Source of the DNA: Mycolicibacterium chubuense
GTDB taxonomy: Bacteria > Actinomycetota > Actinomycetes > Mycobacteriales > Mycobacteriaceae
DNA: 64,000 nucleotides
Reading direction: 5' to 3'
Assembly: GCF_001044255.1 (NCBI RefSeq)
Contig: NZ_JYNX01000038.1
Location: forward strand, 169,929 to 233,928
In this document: positions 24,686 through 33,486 of the stretch, in pieces
Numbering within the stretch: the stretch's first letter is position 1
Layout of the letters: each line of letters opens with the position of its first letter
Translations under genes and position numbers: made by a program
Notes under the pieces: model-generated
The model's database searches: none
What the model was told of the DNA's origin: nothing
What the model saw: the letters and a program-made list of their open reading frames with translations, nothing else

Positions 24686-25393
24686 GTGACCGACGTGATG
24701 ACGGAGACGGATCTGCAGCAGCTGGCCGAGCGCGGTGCGGCGGAACTCGGGCCGAACGCCTCGGCCGAGGACCTGCTGCGCTGGACCGACGAGAACTTCG
24801 GCGGCGACTACATCGTCGCGTCGAACATGCAGGACGCGGTCCTGGTCGACCTCGCCGCGAAGGTTCGCCCCGGGGTGGACGTGCTGTTCCTCGACACCGG
24901 CTACCACTTCGTCGAGACCATCGGCACCCGCGACGCCGTGGAAGCGGTCTACGACGTCAACGTGGTGAACGTGCGGCCGGAGAAGTCGGTCCCCGAGCAG
25001 GACGCGCTGTTCGGCAAGAACCTGTTCGAGCGCAGTGCCAACGAGTGCTGCCGGATGCGCAAGGTGGAACCGCTGTCGAAGGCGCTGCGCGGCTATTCGG
25101 CGTGGGTGACCGGAATCCGCCGGGTCGAGGCCCCCACCCGCGCCAACGCTCCGTTGATCAGCTGGGACAAGGCGTTCGGGTTGGTGAAGATCAACCCGCT
25201 GGCGGCCTGGTCCGACGACGACATGCAGGACTACATCGACACCCACGGTGTGCTGGTCAATCCCCTTGTCGACGAGGGGTATCCGTCGATCGGGTGCGCG
25301 CCCTGCACCGCCAAGCCGATCGTCGGCGCCGATCCGCGCAGCGGACGCTGGGCCGGGCAGTCCAAGACGGAGTGCGGGCTGCACGCATCGTGA
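24686..25393 (+). CDS. cysH: CysH, adenylylsulfate (APS) reductase
   Basis: A 235-residue reductase with the [4Fe-4S] ligands of the APS-specific type: C121 and C122 (NECCRMRK), C204 and C207 (GCAPC), and the catalytic C230 in ECGLH near the C-terminus. The substrate loop FLDTGYHF is present. It reduces APS to sulfite for SirA. Start is GTG 24686 behind GAGGTGA. Its stop overlaps the start of the chelatase gene (GTGA). Confidence 0.95.
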   Translation: MTDVMTETDLQQLAERGAAELGPNASAEDLLRWTDENFGGDYIVASNMQDAVLVDLAAKVRPGVDVLFLDTGYHFVETIGTRDAVEAVYDVNVVNVRPEKSVPEQDALFGKNLFERSANECCRMRKVEPLSKALRGYSAWVTGIRRVEAPTRANAPLISWDKAFGLVKINPLAAWSDDDMQDYIDTHGVLVNPLVDEGYPSIGCAPCTAKPIVGADPRSGRWAGQSKTECGLHAS

Positions 25394-26106
25394 ACGCGGG
25401 GACGGACACGCTGGTGCTGACGGCGCACGGCAGCGCCGATCCCCGCTCGGCGGCCACCGCGCGGGCGATCGTCGCGTGCATCGGGCGCCTGCGGCCCACG
25501 CTGGACGCCCGCGTCGCGTTCTGTGAGCAGAACGAGCCGAACCTGGCCGACGTGCTGACCACCGTCGGGCGGGGCGCGGTGGTGGTGCCGCTGCTGCTCG
25601 CCGACGCCTACCACGCCCGTGTCGACATCCCCGCGATGATCGCGGAGTCCGGGTCCGACGCGCGCCGGGCGGCCGTTCTCGGTGAGGACGACCGGCTCAT
25701 CCACGTGTTGCGGCAACGGCTCGAACACGCCGGGGTGTCACGGCTCGACCCGGATGTCGGCGTGCTGGTCACCGCGGTCGGGTCGTCGCACGCGCGGGCC
25801 AATGTCCGCACCGCCACGGTGGCCCGGGAACTGACACTGACCACACGGTGGACTGCGACCACCGCGTTCGCCACCGGCCCGGCGCCCTCGTTGGCGGACG
25901 CGGCCGCCGTCCTCCGGGAGCGCGGCGCCTCCCGGCTCGTCATCGCCCCCTGGTTCCTGGCGCCTGGGCGTATCACCGATCGCGTCGCAGAATTCGCGCG
26001 CGCACAGGGTCTTTCGATGTCCGCGCCGCTGGGCGCGCATCGCCAGGTGGCCGAGACGGTGCTCGACCGCTACGACGCAGCTTTGTCTGCATCGATAGCC
26101 GCCTGA
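25390..26106 (+). CDS. Sirohydrochlorin ferrochelatase-like protein (CbiX/SirB family)
   Basis: A 238-residue protein with two CbiX-like halves. The N-terminal half starts LVLTAHGSADPRS with the conserved metal-site His, followed by VVVPLLLADAYHARVDIP; the second half repeats the pattern as LVTAVGSSHARANV and LVIAPWFLAPGRITDRV. Likely role: insertion of iron into sirohydrochlorin to form the siroheme needed by SirA, which explains its place in this operon (Rv2393 position). GTG 25390 overlaps the cysH stop by 4 bp; longer upstream reading is just cysH shadow. Confidence 0.87.
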   Translation: MNAGTDTLVLTAHGSADPRSAATARAIVACIGRLRPTLDARVAFCEQNEPNLADVLTTVGRGAVVVPLLLADAYHARVDIPAMIAESGSDARRAAVLGEDDRLIHVLRQRLEHAGVSRLDPDVGVLVTAVGSSHARANVRTATVARELTLTTRWTATTAFATGPAPSLADAAAVLRERGASRLVIAPWFLAPGRITDRVAEFARAQGLSMSAPLGAHRQVAETVLDRYDAALSASIAA

Positions 26107-26202
26107 CCAGCGTTCTTGCGCAGTCTCGGTACAGTGGGCGTCACCCGACCACGGCCCACCGAGCAAGGACTCGATGCACCCTCATAGACCCGAGGCGGTC
26201 AC

Positions 26203-27570
26203 ATGCTGACCGCCGTTCTCGCACTTTTGCTGGGCCTTCTCGTCGTTTCGGCGATCACCGCGCTGACCGGATATTTCGTCGCGCAGGAGTTCGCGTACAT
26301 GGCCGTGGACCGCTCGCGCCTGAAGGCCCGCGCCGACGCCGGCGACTCGACGGCGGCTCGCGCGCTCGCCGTCACACGGCGGACATCGTTCATGCTCTCC
26401 GGGGCACAGCTGGGCATCACCGTCACCGGGCTGCTGGTGGGCTACGCGGCCGAACCACTGATCGGGCGAGGTCTCGACACACTGCTCAGCGGTGCCGGTG
26501 TACCGATCGCGGTGTCGGTGGGAATCGGTGGCGTGGCCGCGATCCTGGTGTCGACGGTGATCCAGATGCTCTTCGGGGAGCTCTTCCCGAAGAACCTCGC
26601 TCTGGCCCGGCCGGAACTGCTCGCCCGCCGGCTGGCGTGGTCGACCACTGCGTACCTGATGGTGTTCGGGTGGCTGATCTGGCTGTTCGATCAGTCGTCG
26701 AATCTCCTGCTTCGGGCACTGCGCATCGAACCGGTGCACGATGTCGAGCACTCGGCCACTCCCCGCGACCTGGAGCACATCGTCGCCACGTCACGCGACG
26801 CCGGTGAGATCGCGCCGGAGCTCTCGGGGTTGCTGCACCGGATCCTCGACTTCCCGACGTCGACGGCCCAGCACGCGATGGTCCCGCGCGCCCGCGTCGA
26901 CGTCGTGCCCGCCGCCGAGACGGTGGAGGCCGTGCTCGCTCGCATGGCGTCCGGGCACACCCGCTACCCGGTCGTCACCTCGGAGCGTGACGACGTCGTC
27001 GGCGTGATCCATCTGCGCGACCTGTTGGCGGAGGCACCGCCGTCACGCACCGCCGCCCAGCACTGCCGCCCCGCGGTTGTCGTTCCCGAGACACTGCCGC
27101 TTCCCGATGTTCTTCGCGCACTGCGTGATTCGAAGGAGGAGATGGCCGTCGTCATCGACGAGTACGGAGGCTTCGCCGGGATCGTCACGATCGAGGACCT
27201 GGCCGAGGAACTCGTCGGTGAGATCGACGACGAACACGACACCGAGGTCGACGAGGTCGCCGTCGCCGTCGAGGACGGCTGGCTGCTGGCCGCGGACCTG
27301 CCGGTGGACGAGGCCGAACGGCTACTCGGCGTGACCCTGCCCTCAGGCGACTACGAGACGGTCGCCGGCATGCTCATCGCTCACGCCGGCGGACTGCCTG
27401 CCGTCGGTGACACGGTGACGATCGCGCTGCCGCCCGATCCGTCCGACCTGCTGCATCCGGGAGCGACTCCCGTCCGTGCGCTCGTCGCCGACGTGCGCTC
27501 GGTGCAGAAGCGAGTTCCCGCACGGGCTCTCGTGCGGATCGTCGTCGACGCGAAGGTTCTCGATGTCTGA
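26203..27570 (+). CDS. CNNM/CorC-type membrane protein (DUF21-CBS-CorC_HlyC)
   Basis: A 455-residue protein. N-terminal DUF21 region with about four membrane segments (the first is LTAVLALLLGLLVVSAITAL), then two CBS domains (about residues 210-335; PRARVDVVPA, GVIHLRDLL, VVIDEYGGFAGIVTIEDL) and a C-terminal CorC_HlyC domain rich in acid residues. The family is linked to Mg/Co transport or efflux; the label hemolysin is historical. It starts 96 bp after the chelatase, so it may have its own promoter. It overlaps its paralogue by 8 bp. Confidence 0.87.
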   Translation: MLTAVLALLLGLLVVSAITALTGYFVAQEFAYMAVDRSRLKARADAGDSTAARALAVTRRTSFMLSGAQLGITVTGLLVGYAAEPLIGRGLDTLLSGAGVPIAVSVGIGGVAAILVSTVIQMLFGELFPKNLALARPELLARRLAWSTTAYLMVFGWLIWLFDQSSNLLLRALRIEPVHDVEHSATPRDLEHIVATSRDAGEIAPELSGLLHRILDFPTSTAQHAMVPRARVDVVPAAETVEAVLARMASGHTRYPVVTSERDDVVGVIHLRDLLAEAPPSRTAAQHCRPAVVVPETLPLPDVLRALRDSKEEMAVVIDEYGGFAGIVTIEDLAEELVGEIDDEHDTEVDEVAVAVEDGWLLAADLPVDEAERLLGVTLPSGDYETVAGMLIAHAGGLPAVGDTVTIALPPDPSDLLHPGATPVRALVADVRSVQKRVPARALVRIVVDAKVLDV

Positions 27571-28567
27571 CCCGTGGGTCATCGCACTGATCACCGCCGG
27601 GCTGATCGCGCTGAGCGCGTTCTTCGTCGCGGTGGAATTCTCGCTGATCGCCGCGCGACGCAGCCGGCTGGCGGATTCGGCTGCTCACAGTCGCCGCGCC
27701 CGGGCGGCGCTGCGCAGCGCCTCCGAACTGTCGGTTCTGCTGGCCGGCGCCCAATTGGGTATCACCGTCTGCACCTTGCTTCTCGGCGCCATCACCAAAC
27801 CTGCTGTGCACTATGCGATCTCGCCGTGGCTGCGCGATGCGGGCGCACCCGCGTGGCTGGCCGACGCCGGCGGCTTCGCGCTGGCGCTGGTGATCGTCAC
27901 CTTCCTCCACCTGGTGATCGGCGAGATGGCGCCCAAGTCGTGGGCCATCGCCCATCCGGAGCGTTCCGCGCTGTTGCTCGCCGTGCCGATGCGCGGCTTC
28001 ATGTTCCTGACCCGCCCGCTGCTCCGCGCCTTGAACCAGGCGGCGAACTGGTGCCTTCGCCGCGTGGGGGTGATACCCGTCGATGAACTCGCCGACAGCC
28101 AGGACCCCCAGGCTCTGCGCCAGTTGGTGGATCACTCGGCTGCGGTGGGCACCCTCGCCGAGAGCTACCACGCCAATCTCGCCAGCGCGTTGGAGCTGGA
28201 ATCGCTGCGCGTCGACCAGGTCACGCGCGTCGGCTCGCACATGGGCCGGGTGAACCCGGACGCCAGCGCCGCCCGGATCCGGGACGCCGCGCGCGCCGCC
28301 GGGCACCTTCGGCTCCTCGTGTGCGAGGACGGGTCCGACACCGTTCTCGGCGTGGTCCACGTACGCGACAGCCTGACGTCACCCGCGTCAGCACGCCAGT
28401 TGATGCGTCCGGCGCTGACGCTGCCGGCCGACACACCGGTGTACGAGGCCCTCCAGATGATGCGGGAGGCCCGCAGCCACCTGGCCGTCGTCCCCGCTGA
28501 CACCGGGACTCGCGTGCTGACGATGACCGACCTGCTGGATCGACTGCTGGCGCTCGACGCGACCTGA
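27563..28567 (+). CDS. CNNM/CorC-type membrane protein, shorter paralogue
   Basis: A 334-residue DUF21-CBS protein. It begins MSDPWVIALITAGLIALSAF and retains EFSLIAARRSRL and the GAQLGITVCTLLLG motif shared with the preceding protein (GAQLGITVTGLLVG). Two CBS units follow but there is no CorC_HlyC tail. Start ATG 27563 overlaps the preceding stop (ATGTCTGA). The pair probably forms a heteromeric membrane unit, as in other mycobacteria where two such genes occur together; that is inference. Confidence 0.85.
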   Translation: MSDPWVIALITAGLIALSAFFVAVEFSLIAARRSRLADSAAHSRRARAALRSASELSVLLAGAQLGITVCTLLLGAITKPAVHYAISPWLRDAGAPAWLADAGGFALALVIVTFLHLVIGEMAPKSWAIAHPERSALLLAVPMRGFMFLTRPLLRALNQAANWCLRRVGVIPVDELADSQDPQALRQLVDHSAAVGTLAESYHANLASALELESLRVDQVTRVGSHMGRVNPDASAARIRDAARAAGHLRLLVCEDGSDTVLGVVHVRDSLTSPASARQLMRPALTLPADTPVYEALQMMREARSHLAVVPADTGTRVLTMTDLLDRLLALDAT

Positions 28568-29056
<489 letters not shown>

Positions 29057-29057
29057 C

Positions 29058-30113
29058 CTACGACAACCGGGCGGGTTCGCCGTCGGTGACCGCAGCCGGG
29101 TCCGCCGGCGCCTCATCGGGCAGACTCGGCACCCGGGTGGCCCGCACGTAGACGGTGTCGCCCTGCTTGAGGCCGAGCGCTTCGGCGTCGCCGCGGGTGA
29201 TCTGCGCGGTGAACGGCGTGTGCGTCGCCGCATTGGTCAGCTCGACGCGCACCTCGAAGCCGAGCATCACGATCCGGTCGATCACCGCCTTGGTCACGCC
29301 GGTGGTCTGAATCGAGTTGTCGCCGTTGGCGATCGCCATGTCGGGATTGCGGCCGACGCGGATGTCGTGCGGGCGCACCAGCGCGCCGTTGAGTGGCGAC
29401 ACCGCACCCAGGAACGACATCACGAACGCGTTGGCCGGGCTGTCGTAGACCTCGGTGGGCGAGCCGACCTGCTCGATGCGGCCCTTGTTGAGCACCGCGA
29501 TCCGGTCGGCGACGTCGAGTGCCTCCTGCTGGTCGTGGGTCACCAGGACCGTGGTGACATGCACCTCGTCGTGCAGACGGCGCAGCCACGCCCTCAGGTC
29601 CTCGCGCACCTTGGCGTCCAGCGCGCCGAACGGCTCGTCGAGCAGCAGCACCTGCGGGTCGACGGCGAGCGCGCGGGCCAGCGCCATGCGTTGGCGCTGC
29701 CCGCCGGAGAGCTGGTTGGGGTACCGGGTCTGGAACCCCGCCAGCCCGACCACCTCGAGGAGGTTGTCGACCTTGGCGGTGATCTCGGCCTTCGGCCGTT
29801 TCCGGATCTTGAGCCCGAACGCGACGTTCTCACGCACCGTGAGGTGCTTGAAGGCGGCGTAGTGCTGGAACACGAACCCGATGCCGCGCTTCTGCGGCGG
29901 CACGTCGGTGACGTCCCGGCCGTTGATCGTGATCGTGCCCGAGTCCGGCTCGTCGAGCCCGGCGATGGCCCGCAACAGCGTCGACTTGCCCGACCCGCTG
30001 GGGCCCAGGAGCGCGGTCAACGATCCGGCGGGCACGACGAAGTCGACGTTGTCGAGCGCGGCGAAGTCGCCGTAGCGCTTGTTGGCGCCGCTCACGGTGA
30101 TCGCGTGGGTCAT
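29058..30113 (-). CDS. cysA: CysA, sulfate/thiosulfate ABC transporter ATPase
   Basis: A 351-residue ABC ATPase: Walker [10 protein letters not shown], signature LSGGQRQRM, Walker [13 protein letters not shown]-loop VTHDQ, plus a C-terminal regulatory domain of about 110 residues with TOBE-like features. It energises CysT/CysW. It is last in the subI-cysT-cysW-cysA operon, 31 bp after cysW. Its stop is 1 bp from the convergent CstR-like gene. Confidence 0.93.
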   Translation of the reverse strand: MTHAITVSGANKRYGDFAALDNVDFVVPAGSLTALLGPSGSGKSTLLRAIAGLDEPDSGTITINGRDVTDVPPQKRGIGFVFQHYAAFKHLTVRENVAFGLKIRKRPKAEITAKVDNLLEVVGLAGFQTRYPNQLSGGQRQRMALARALAVDPQVLLLDEPFGALDAKVREDLRAWLRRLHDEVHVTTVLVTHDQQEALDVADRIAVLNKGRIEQVGSPTEVYDSPANAFVMSFLGAVSPLNGALVRPHDIRVGRNPDMAIANGDNSIQTTGVTKAVIDRIVMLGFEVRVELTNAATHTPFTAQITRGDAEALGLKQGDTVYVRATRVPSLPDEAPADPAAVTDGEPARLS

Positions 30114-30144
30114 GATCGTCGGACTCCCGAGTCGTAGTCGGTCT

Positions 30145-30957
30145 TCATTTTGCGGCCTTGGCCCGGCGGGCGTCGAGGATCACCTGGGCGACGAGGACGA
30201 GGACCGCCACACTCATCAGCAGGGTGGCGATCGCATAGGCGCCGTACTCGGCGCCACGGTTGTACCGGTCGGCGACCAGCAGCGTCAGGGTCTGCGACTG
30301 GCCGGGCAGGTTGGACGACACCATGATGACCGCGCCGAACTCGCCCAGTGTGCGCGCGACGGTGAGCACGATGCCGTACGTCAGCCCCCACCGGATGGAG
30401 GGCAGCGTGATGCGCCAGAACGTCTGCCACCACTGCGCGCCCAGGGTGGCCGACGCCTCCTCCTGGTCGGTGCCGATCTCGTGCAGCACCGGTTCCACCT
30501 CGCGGATCACGAACGGCACCGTGACGAACACGCTGGCCAGCACGATGCCGGGAAAGCTGAAGATGATCTTCAGCCCGAAGTCGTTCTCCACGAACCCGAA
30601 CAGCCCCGCCGAGCCCCACAGCAGGATCAGCGCGACACCGACCACCACCGGGGACACCGCGAACGGCAGGTCGATGATCGCCTGCAGGACACTCTTGCCA
30701 CGAAAGCGGTTGCGCGCCAGCACGAGTGCCGTCGGCACGCCGAACAGCACGTTCAGCGGGACGACGATCGCGACCACCAGCAGCGAGAGCTGCAGCGCCG
30801 AGACGGCCGCTGGGGTACCGACGGAGGCGAAGAAGGCGCCGACACCCGGGGAGAACGTGCGCCACAGGATCAGGCCGACGGGGACCAGGACCAAGATCGT
30901 GATGTAGCCGATCGCCACCCACCGCAGCAGGAGCCGGACGGCCGGGGAGAGGATCAC
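30145..30957 (-). CDS. cysW: CysW, sulfate ABC transporter permease
   Basis: A 270-residue inner-membrane permease with about six membrane segments, starting [17 protein letters not shown]. The cytoplasmic EAA loop reads [21 protein letters not shown] start at 30957 overlaps the cysT stop (GTGA). It pairs with CysT to form the sulfate channel. Confidence 0.92.
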   Translation of the reverse strand: MILSPAVRLLLRWVAIGYITILVLVPVGLILWRTFSPGVGAFFASVGTPAAVSALQLSLLVVAIVVPLNVLFGVPTALVLARNRFRGKSVLQAIIDLPFAVSPVVVGVALILLWGSAGLFGFVENDFGLKIIFSFPGIVLASVFVTVPFVIREVEPVLHEIGTDQEEASATLGAQWWQTFWRITLPSIRWGLTYGIVLTVARTLGEFGAVIMVSSNLPGQSQTLTLLVADRYNRGAEYGAYAIATLLMSVAVLVLVAQVILDARRAKAAK

Positions 30958-31799
30958 GCCGCCAACTCCTCCCGCTTGGCCGCGCGCGCGCCGACCGCGC
31001 GCAGGATGAACAGCACGACGAAGGAGATCACCAGCAGCACGATGGAGATCGCCGCGGCCCCCACTCTGTCATCGTTCTCGATCAGCGTGCGGATCCATTG
31101 CGAAGACACTTCGGTCTCGCCGGGTATCGCGCCGCCGATCAGCACGACGGAGCCGAACTCGCCGATCGCCCGCGAGAACGCCAGGCCGGCACCGGAGAGC
31201 AGCGACGGCAGCAGCGCGGGCAGGATCACCTTGGTGAAGATCAGGTAGTTGTTGGCGCCCAATGACGCGGCCGCCTCCTCCACCTCGCGGTCGAGCTCGA
31301 GCAGCACGGGCTGCACCGAGCGGACCACGAACGGCAGCGTGACGAACAGCAGCGCGACGCCGATACCCCACTTCGTCTGCTGCAGGTGCAGCCCGACGGG
31401 ACTGTTGGGGCCGTAGAGCGCCAACATCACCAGGCTCGCCACGATCGTCGGCAGCGCGAACGGCAGGTCGATCACCGAATCCACCAGCCGCTTGCCGGGG
31501 AAATCGTCGCGGGTCAGCACCCACGCGACGATCACCCCGAAGACCGCGTTGATCAGCGTCACGCCGATGGACACCGTCAGCGTGACCCGGAACGACTCCA
31601 GTGCGGCGTTGGACGTGACCGCCCGCCAGAATGCGTCCCATCCGCCGGTCGCGGACTGCCACACGATTGCGGCGAGCGGGAGCAGCACGATCACCGACAG
31701 CCACAGCGTCGCGGCGCCGACCCGCAGCGAGGTGCTGCCGTGGCGGTTGCGCCCCCGGAGGCGCGTCGCCGGCTCGACCTCCGCGACGGTCGAGGTCAT
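30954..31799 (-). CDS. cysT: CysT, sulfate ABC transporter permease
   Basis: A 281-residue permease with six predicted membrane segments and the EAA loop EEAAASLGANNYLIFTKV. N-terminal basic stretch RLRGRNRHGSTSLR precedes the first segment. ATG 31799 overlaps the subI stop (ATGA). It forms the membrane channel with CysW. Confidence 0.92.
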   Translation of the reverse strand: MTSTVAEVEPATRLRGRNRHGSTSLRVGAATLWLSVIVLLPLAAIVWQSATGGWDAFWRAVTSNAALESFRVTLTVSIGVTLINAVFGVIVAWVLTRDDFPGKRLVDSVIDLPFALPTIVASLVMLALYGPNSPVGLHLQQTKWGIGVALLFVTLPFVVRSVQPVLLELDREVEEAAASLGANNYLIFTKVILPALLPSLLSGAGLAFSRAIGEFGSVVLIGGAIPGETEVSSQWIRTLIENDDRVGAAAISIVLLVISFVVLFILRAVGARAAKREELAA

Positions 31800-32830
31800 C
31801 CCGTGGCCTGCTTGTAGATCTTGGTGATCGAGCCGTTCTCCTTGTCGAACAGCGCCGGGTCGACGTCACCCCAGCCGCCGAGGTCGGCGATCGTCCACAG
31901 CTTCTGCGGCGCCGGGAAGTCCTTGGCGAAGTCGGCGGCGACTGCCGGATCGACCGGCCGGAAGCCCGCCTCGGCCCACAGCTTCTGCCCCTCGGGGGTG
32001 TAGAGGAAGTTCTTCAGCGCGTTGGCCTGGTCCTGATGCTGCGACGACGACACCACGGCGACCGGGTTCTCGATCTTGAAGGTCTGCGGCGGGTTGACGT
32101 GCTCGACGGGCTTGCCCTGGCGTTCGACGTTGATCGCCTCGTTCTCGTAGGAGATCAGCACGTCACCGCTGCCCTGCAGGAACACGTCGGTGGCCTCCCG
32201 GCCCGATCCCGGGCGGGTCTTGACGTGCTCGGTCACCAGCTTGTTGACGAAGTCCAGGCCGGCCTGGGGGTTCTTGCCGCCGTCGCTCTTGGCCGCGTAC
32301 GGCGCGAGCAGGTTCCACTTCGCCGATCCCGAACTCAGCGGGCTCGGCGTGACGACCTCGAGGCCGGGCTGCAGCAGGTCGTCCCAGTCCCGGATGTTCT
32401 TGGGATTGCCCTGGCGCACGACGAGCGACACCACGGACCCGAACGGGATGCCCTTGGTGGCGCCGGCGTTCCAGTCCGCGGCCACCTTGTCGGCCTTGAC
32501 CAGGCGGGTGATGTCGGGCTCGACCGAGAAGTTGACGATGTCGGCCGGCTTGCCGTCGACGACGGCGCGCGACTGGTCGCCCGAGGCGCCGTAGGAGGTC
32601 GTCACCGCGACACCCTTACCTTCGGGCGTGGCCGCGAACGCCGGGATGATCTTGCTCCACCCGGGCTCGGGCACCGCGTAGGCGACCAGCGTCAGCGTGG
32701 TCTCGGCGTTCGACCCGCCACCCTCACCGGCGACGTCGCTGGATCCGCCGCCGCACGCGGCGACCAGCGACGTGGTGAGGGCCAGCGCTGCTACCGCGCG
32801 CCACCGCGCACCGGGCTTGGTGAGATTCAT
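31796..32830 (-). CDS. subI: SubI, sulfate-binding lipoprotein
   Basis: A 344-residue solute-binding protein with a signal peptide and lipobox LVAAC (Cys 26). Sulfate-binding family features include SYGASGDQSRAVVDGKPADIVNFS, NPKNIRDWDDL and SGSAKWN. It captures sulfate outside the membrane for CysTWA. ATG 32830 is preceded by GGAAAGG. The 131-base leader between it and the polycysteine ORF holds a hairpin that could hide this ribosome site. Confidence 0.94.
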   Translation of the reverse strand: MNLTKPGARWRAVAALALTTSLVAACGGGSSDVAGEGGGSNAETTLTLVAYAVPEPGWSKIIPAFAATPEGKGVAVTTSYGASGDQSRAVVDGKPADIVNFSVEPDITRLVKADKVAADWNAGATKGIPFGSVVSLVVRQGNPKNIRDWDDLLQPGLEVVTPSPLSSGSAKWNLLAPYAAKSDGGKNPQAGLDFVNKLVTEHVKTRPGSGREATDVFLQGSGDVLISYENEAINVERQGKPVEHVNPPQTFKIENPVAVVSSSQHQDQANALKNFLYTPEGQKLWAEAGFRPVDPAVAADFAKDFPAPQKLWTIADLGGWGDVDPALFDKENGSITKIYKQATG

Positions 32831-32832
32831 GG

Positions 32833-32877
32833 GTGACCTTTCCGTGGGGGAACGAACCTGTCGGGGAGTCCGGTCAC
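32833..32877 (-). promoter_or_regulatory. Possible ribosome-site hairpin in the subI leader
   Basis: On the minus strand GTGACC (32872-32877) can pair with GGTCAC (32833-32838), which directly abuts the subI ribosome site and start. The loop spans the GGAAAGG ribosome site. This is the kind of structure a stalled ribosome on the upstream polycysteine ORF could alter. Stem is only 6 bp. Confidence 0.4.
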
Positions 32878-32961
32878 GCGGAAGGTGGTGGCGTCGTCGC
32901 CGTGCAAGTCGGCACGGGAACATCTCTGCCGAACACCTGACCGCCGATCGGGGGTGAGGAG

Positions 32962-33054
32962 TCAGCAACAACAACACACGTCAGCAACGGCCGAGAGACC
33001 GACAGCAATGAGCGCCACGATGTGGCCGCCCTTGTTGCCGCACGCCGTTTGCAT
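32962..33054 (-). CDS. Polycysteine leader ORF (cysteine attenuator) of the subI-cysTWA operon
   Basis: A 30-residue ORF from ATG 33054 to a TGA at 32962. It begins MQTACGNKGG and ends ADVCCCC-stop: four consecutive Cys codons (TGT TGT TGT TGC) directly before the stop, plus one earlier Cys. No ribosome site is evident, in line with leaderless translation. It precedes subI by 131 bases on the same strand. The logic is the same as for the sirA leader: Cys-tRNA shortage stalls the ribosome and raises expression of sulfate uptake. It is too short for most annotation pipelines. Confidence 0.75.
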   Translation of the reverse strand: MQTACGNKGGHIVALIAVGLSAVADVCCCC

Positions 33055-33096
33055 GGCGCGAAGAATAACACCAGTCCCGGTCGGTGGGTGACTCGG

Positions 33097-33183
33097 TCAG
33101 CGGGTGAGAAGCCACATCAGGATCACCAGCACGACCAGCGCGATCAGCGCCAGCGTCACCCGGGAGCGAGGCATCCCACTCAT
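33097..33183 (-). CDS. 28-residue single-pass membrane microprotein
   Basis: ORF MSGMPRSRV followed by an unbroken hydrophobic helix of about 17 residues (TLALIALVVLVILMWLL) and TR at the end. The start ATG (33183) overlaps the stop of the upstream membrane protein gene (ATGA), so it looks translationally coupled and real. A short basic N-terminus and one helix suggest an inner-membrane anchor or a small subunit. Function unknown. Confidence 0.55.
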   Translation of the reverse strand: MSGMPRSRVTLALIALVVLVILMWLLTR

Positions 33184-33398
33184 CGGTCACTCCCCTCGGT
33201 GTCGCCCGCCGCCTCGTCGGGCGAACGGCGCAGGCGCTGCTGCAGCTGGATGCCGCGGTCGAGCACCGCGTCCAGCACGACCGCCACGGCGTAGGCCAGA
33301 GCAAGCACCACGGGGATCACCACCACCGACTGCGCGACGAACGGCAGCCCCGAGAGCCAGAGCTCCACTCCGTCCCACCAGCTCAGGAATCCGCCCAC
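33180..33398 (-). CDS. Small conserved-type membrane protein
   Basis: A 72-residue protein from GTG 33398, beginning VGGFLSWWDGVELWLSG, with one strong membrane helix (QSVVVIPVVLALAYAVAVVLD) and a charged C-terminal tail with LQQRLRRSPDEAAG. A gene for a small membrane protein occupies this place in M. tuberculosis (Rv2401A position, from memory). It lies head-to-head with the trehalase gene, about 90 bp apart, and its stop overlaps the microprotein start. Function unknown. Confidence 0.6.
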   Translation of the reverse strand: MGGFLSWWDGVELWLSGLPFVAQSVVVIPVVLALAYAVAVVLDAVLDRGIQLQQRLRRSPDEAAGDTEGSDR

Positions 33399-33486
33399 CC
33401 GGCCCAGACTAGGCGCACGCCCCGGCTTGCGAGGCGCAGGCGTGTTCGGGTAGACGCCGAGGTACCCGGCAGTCGATGATGAGCAA

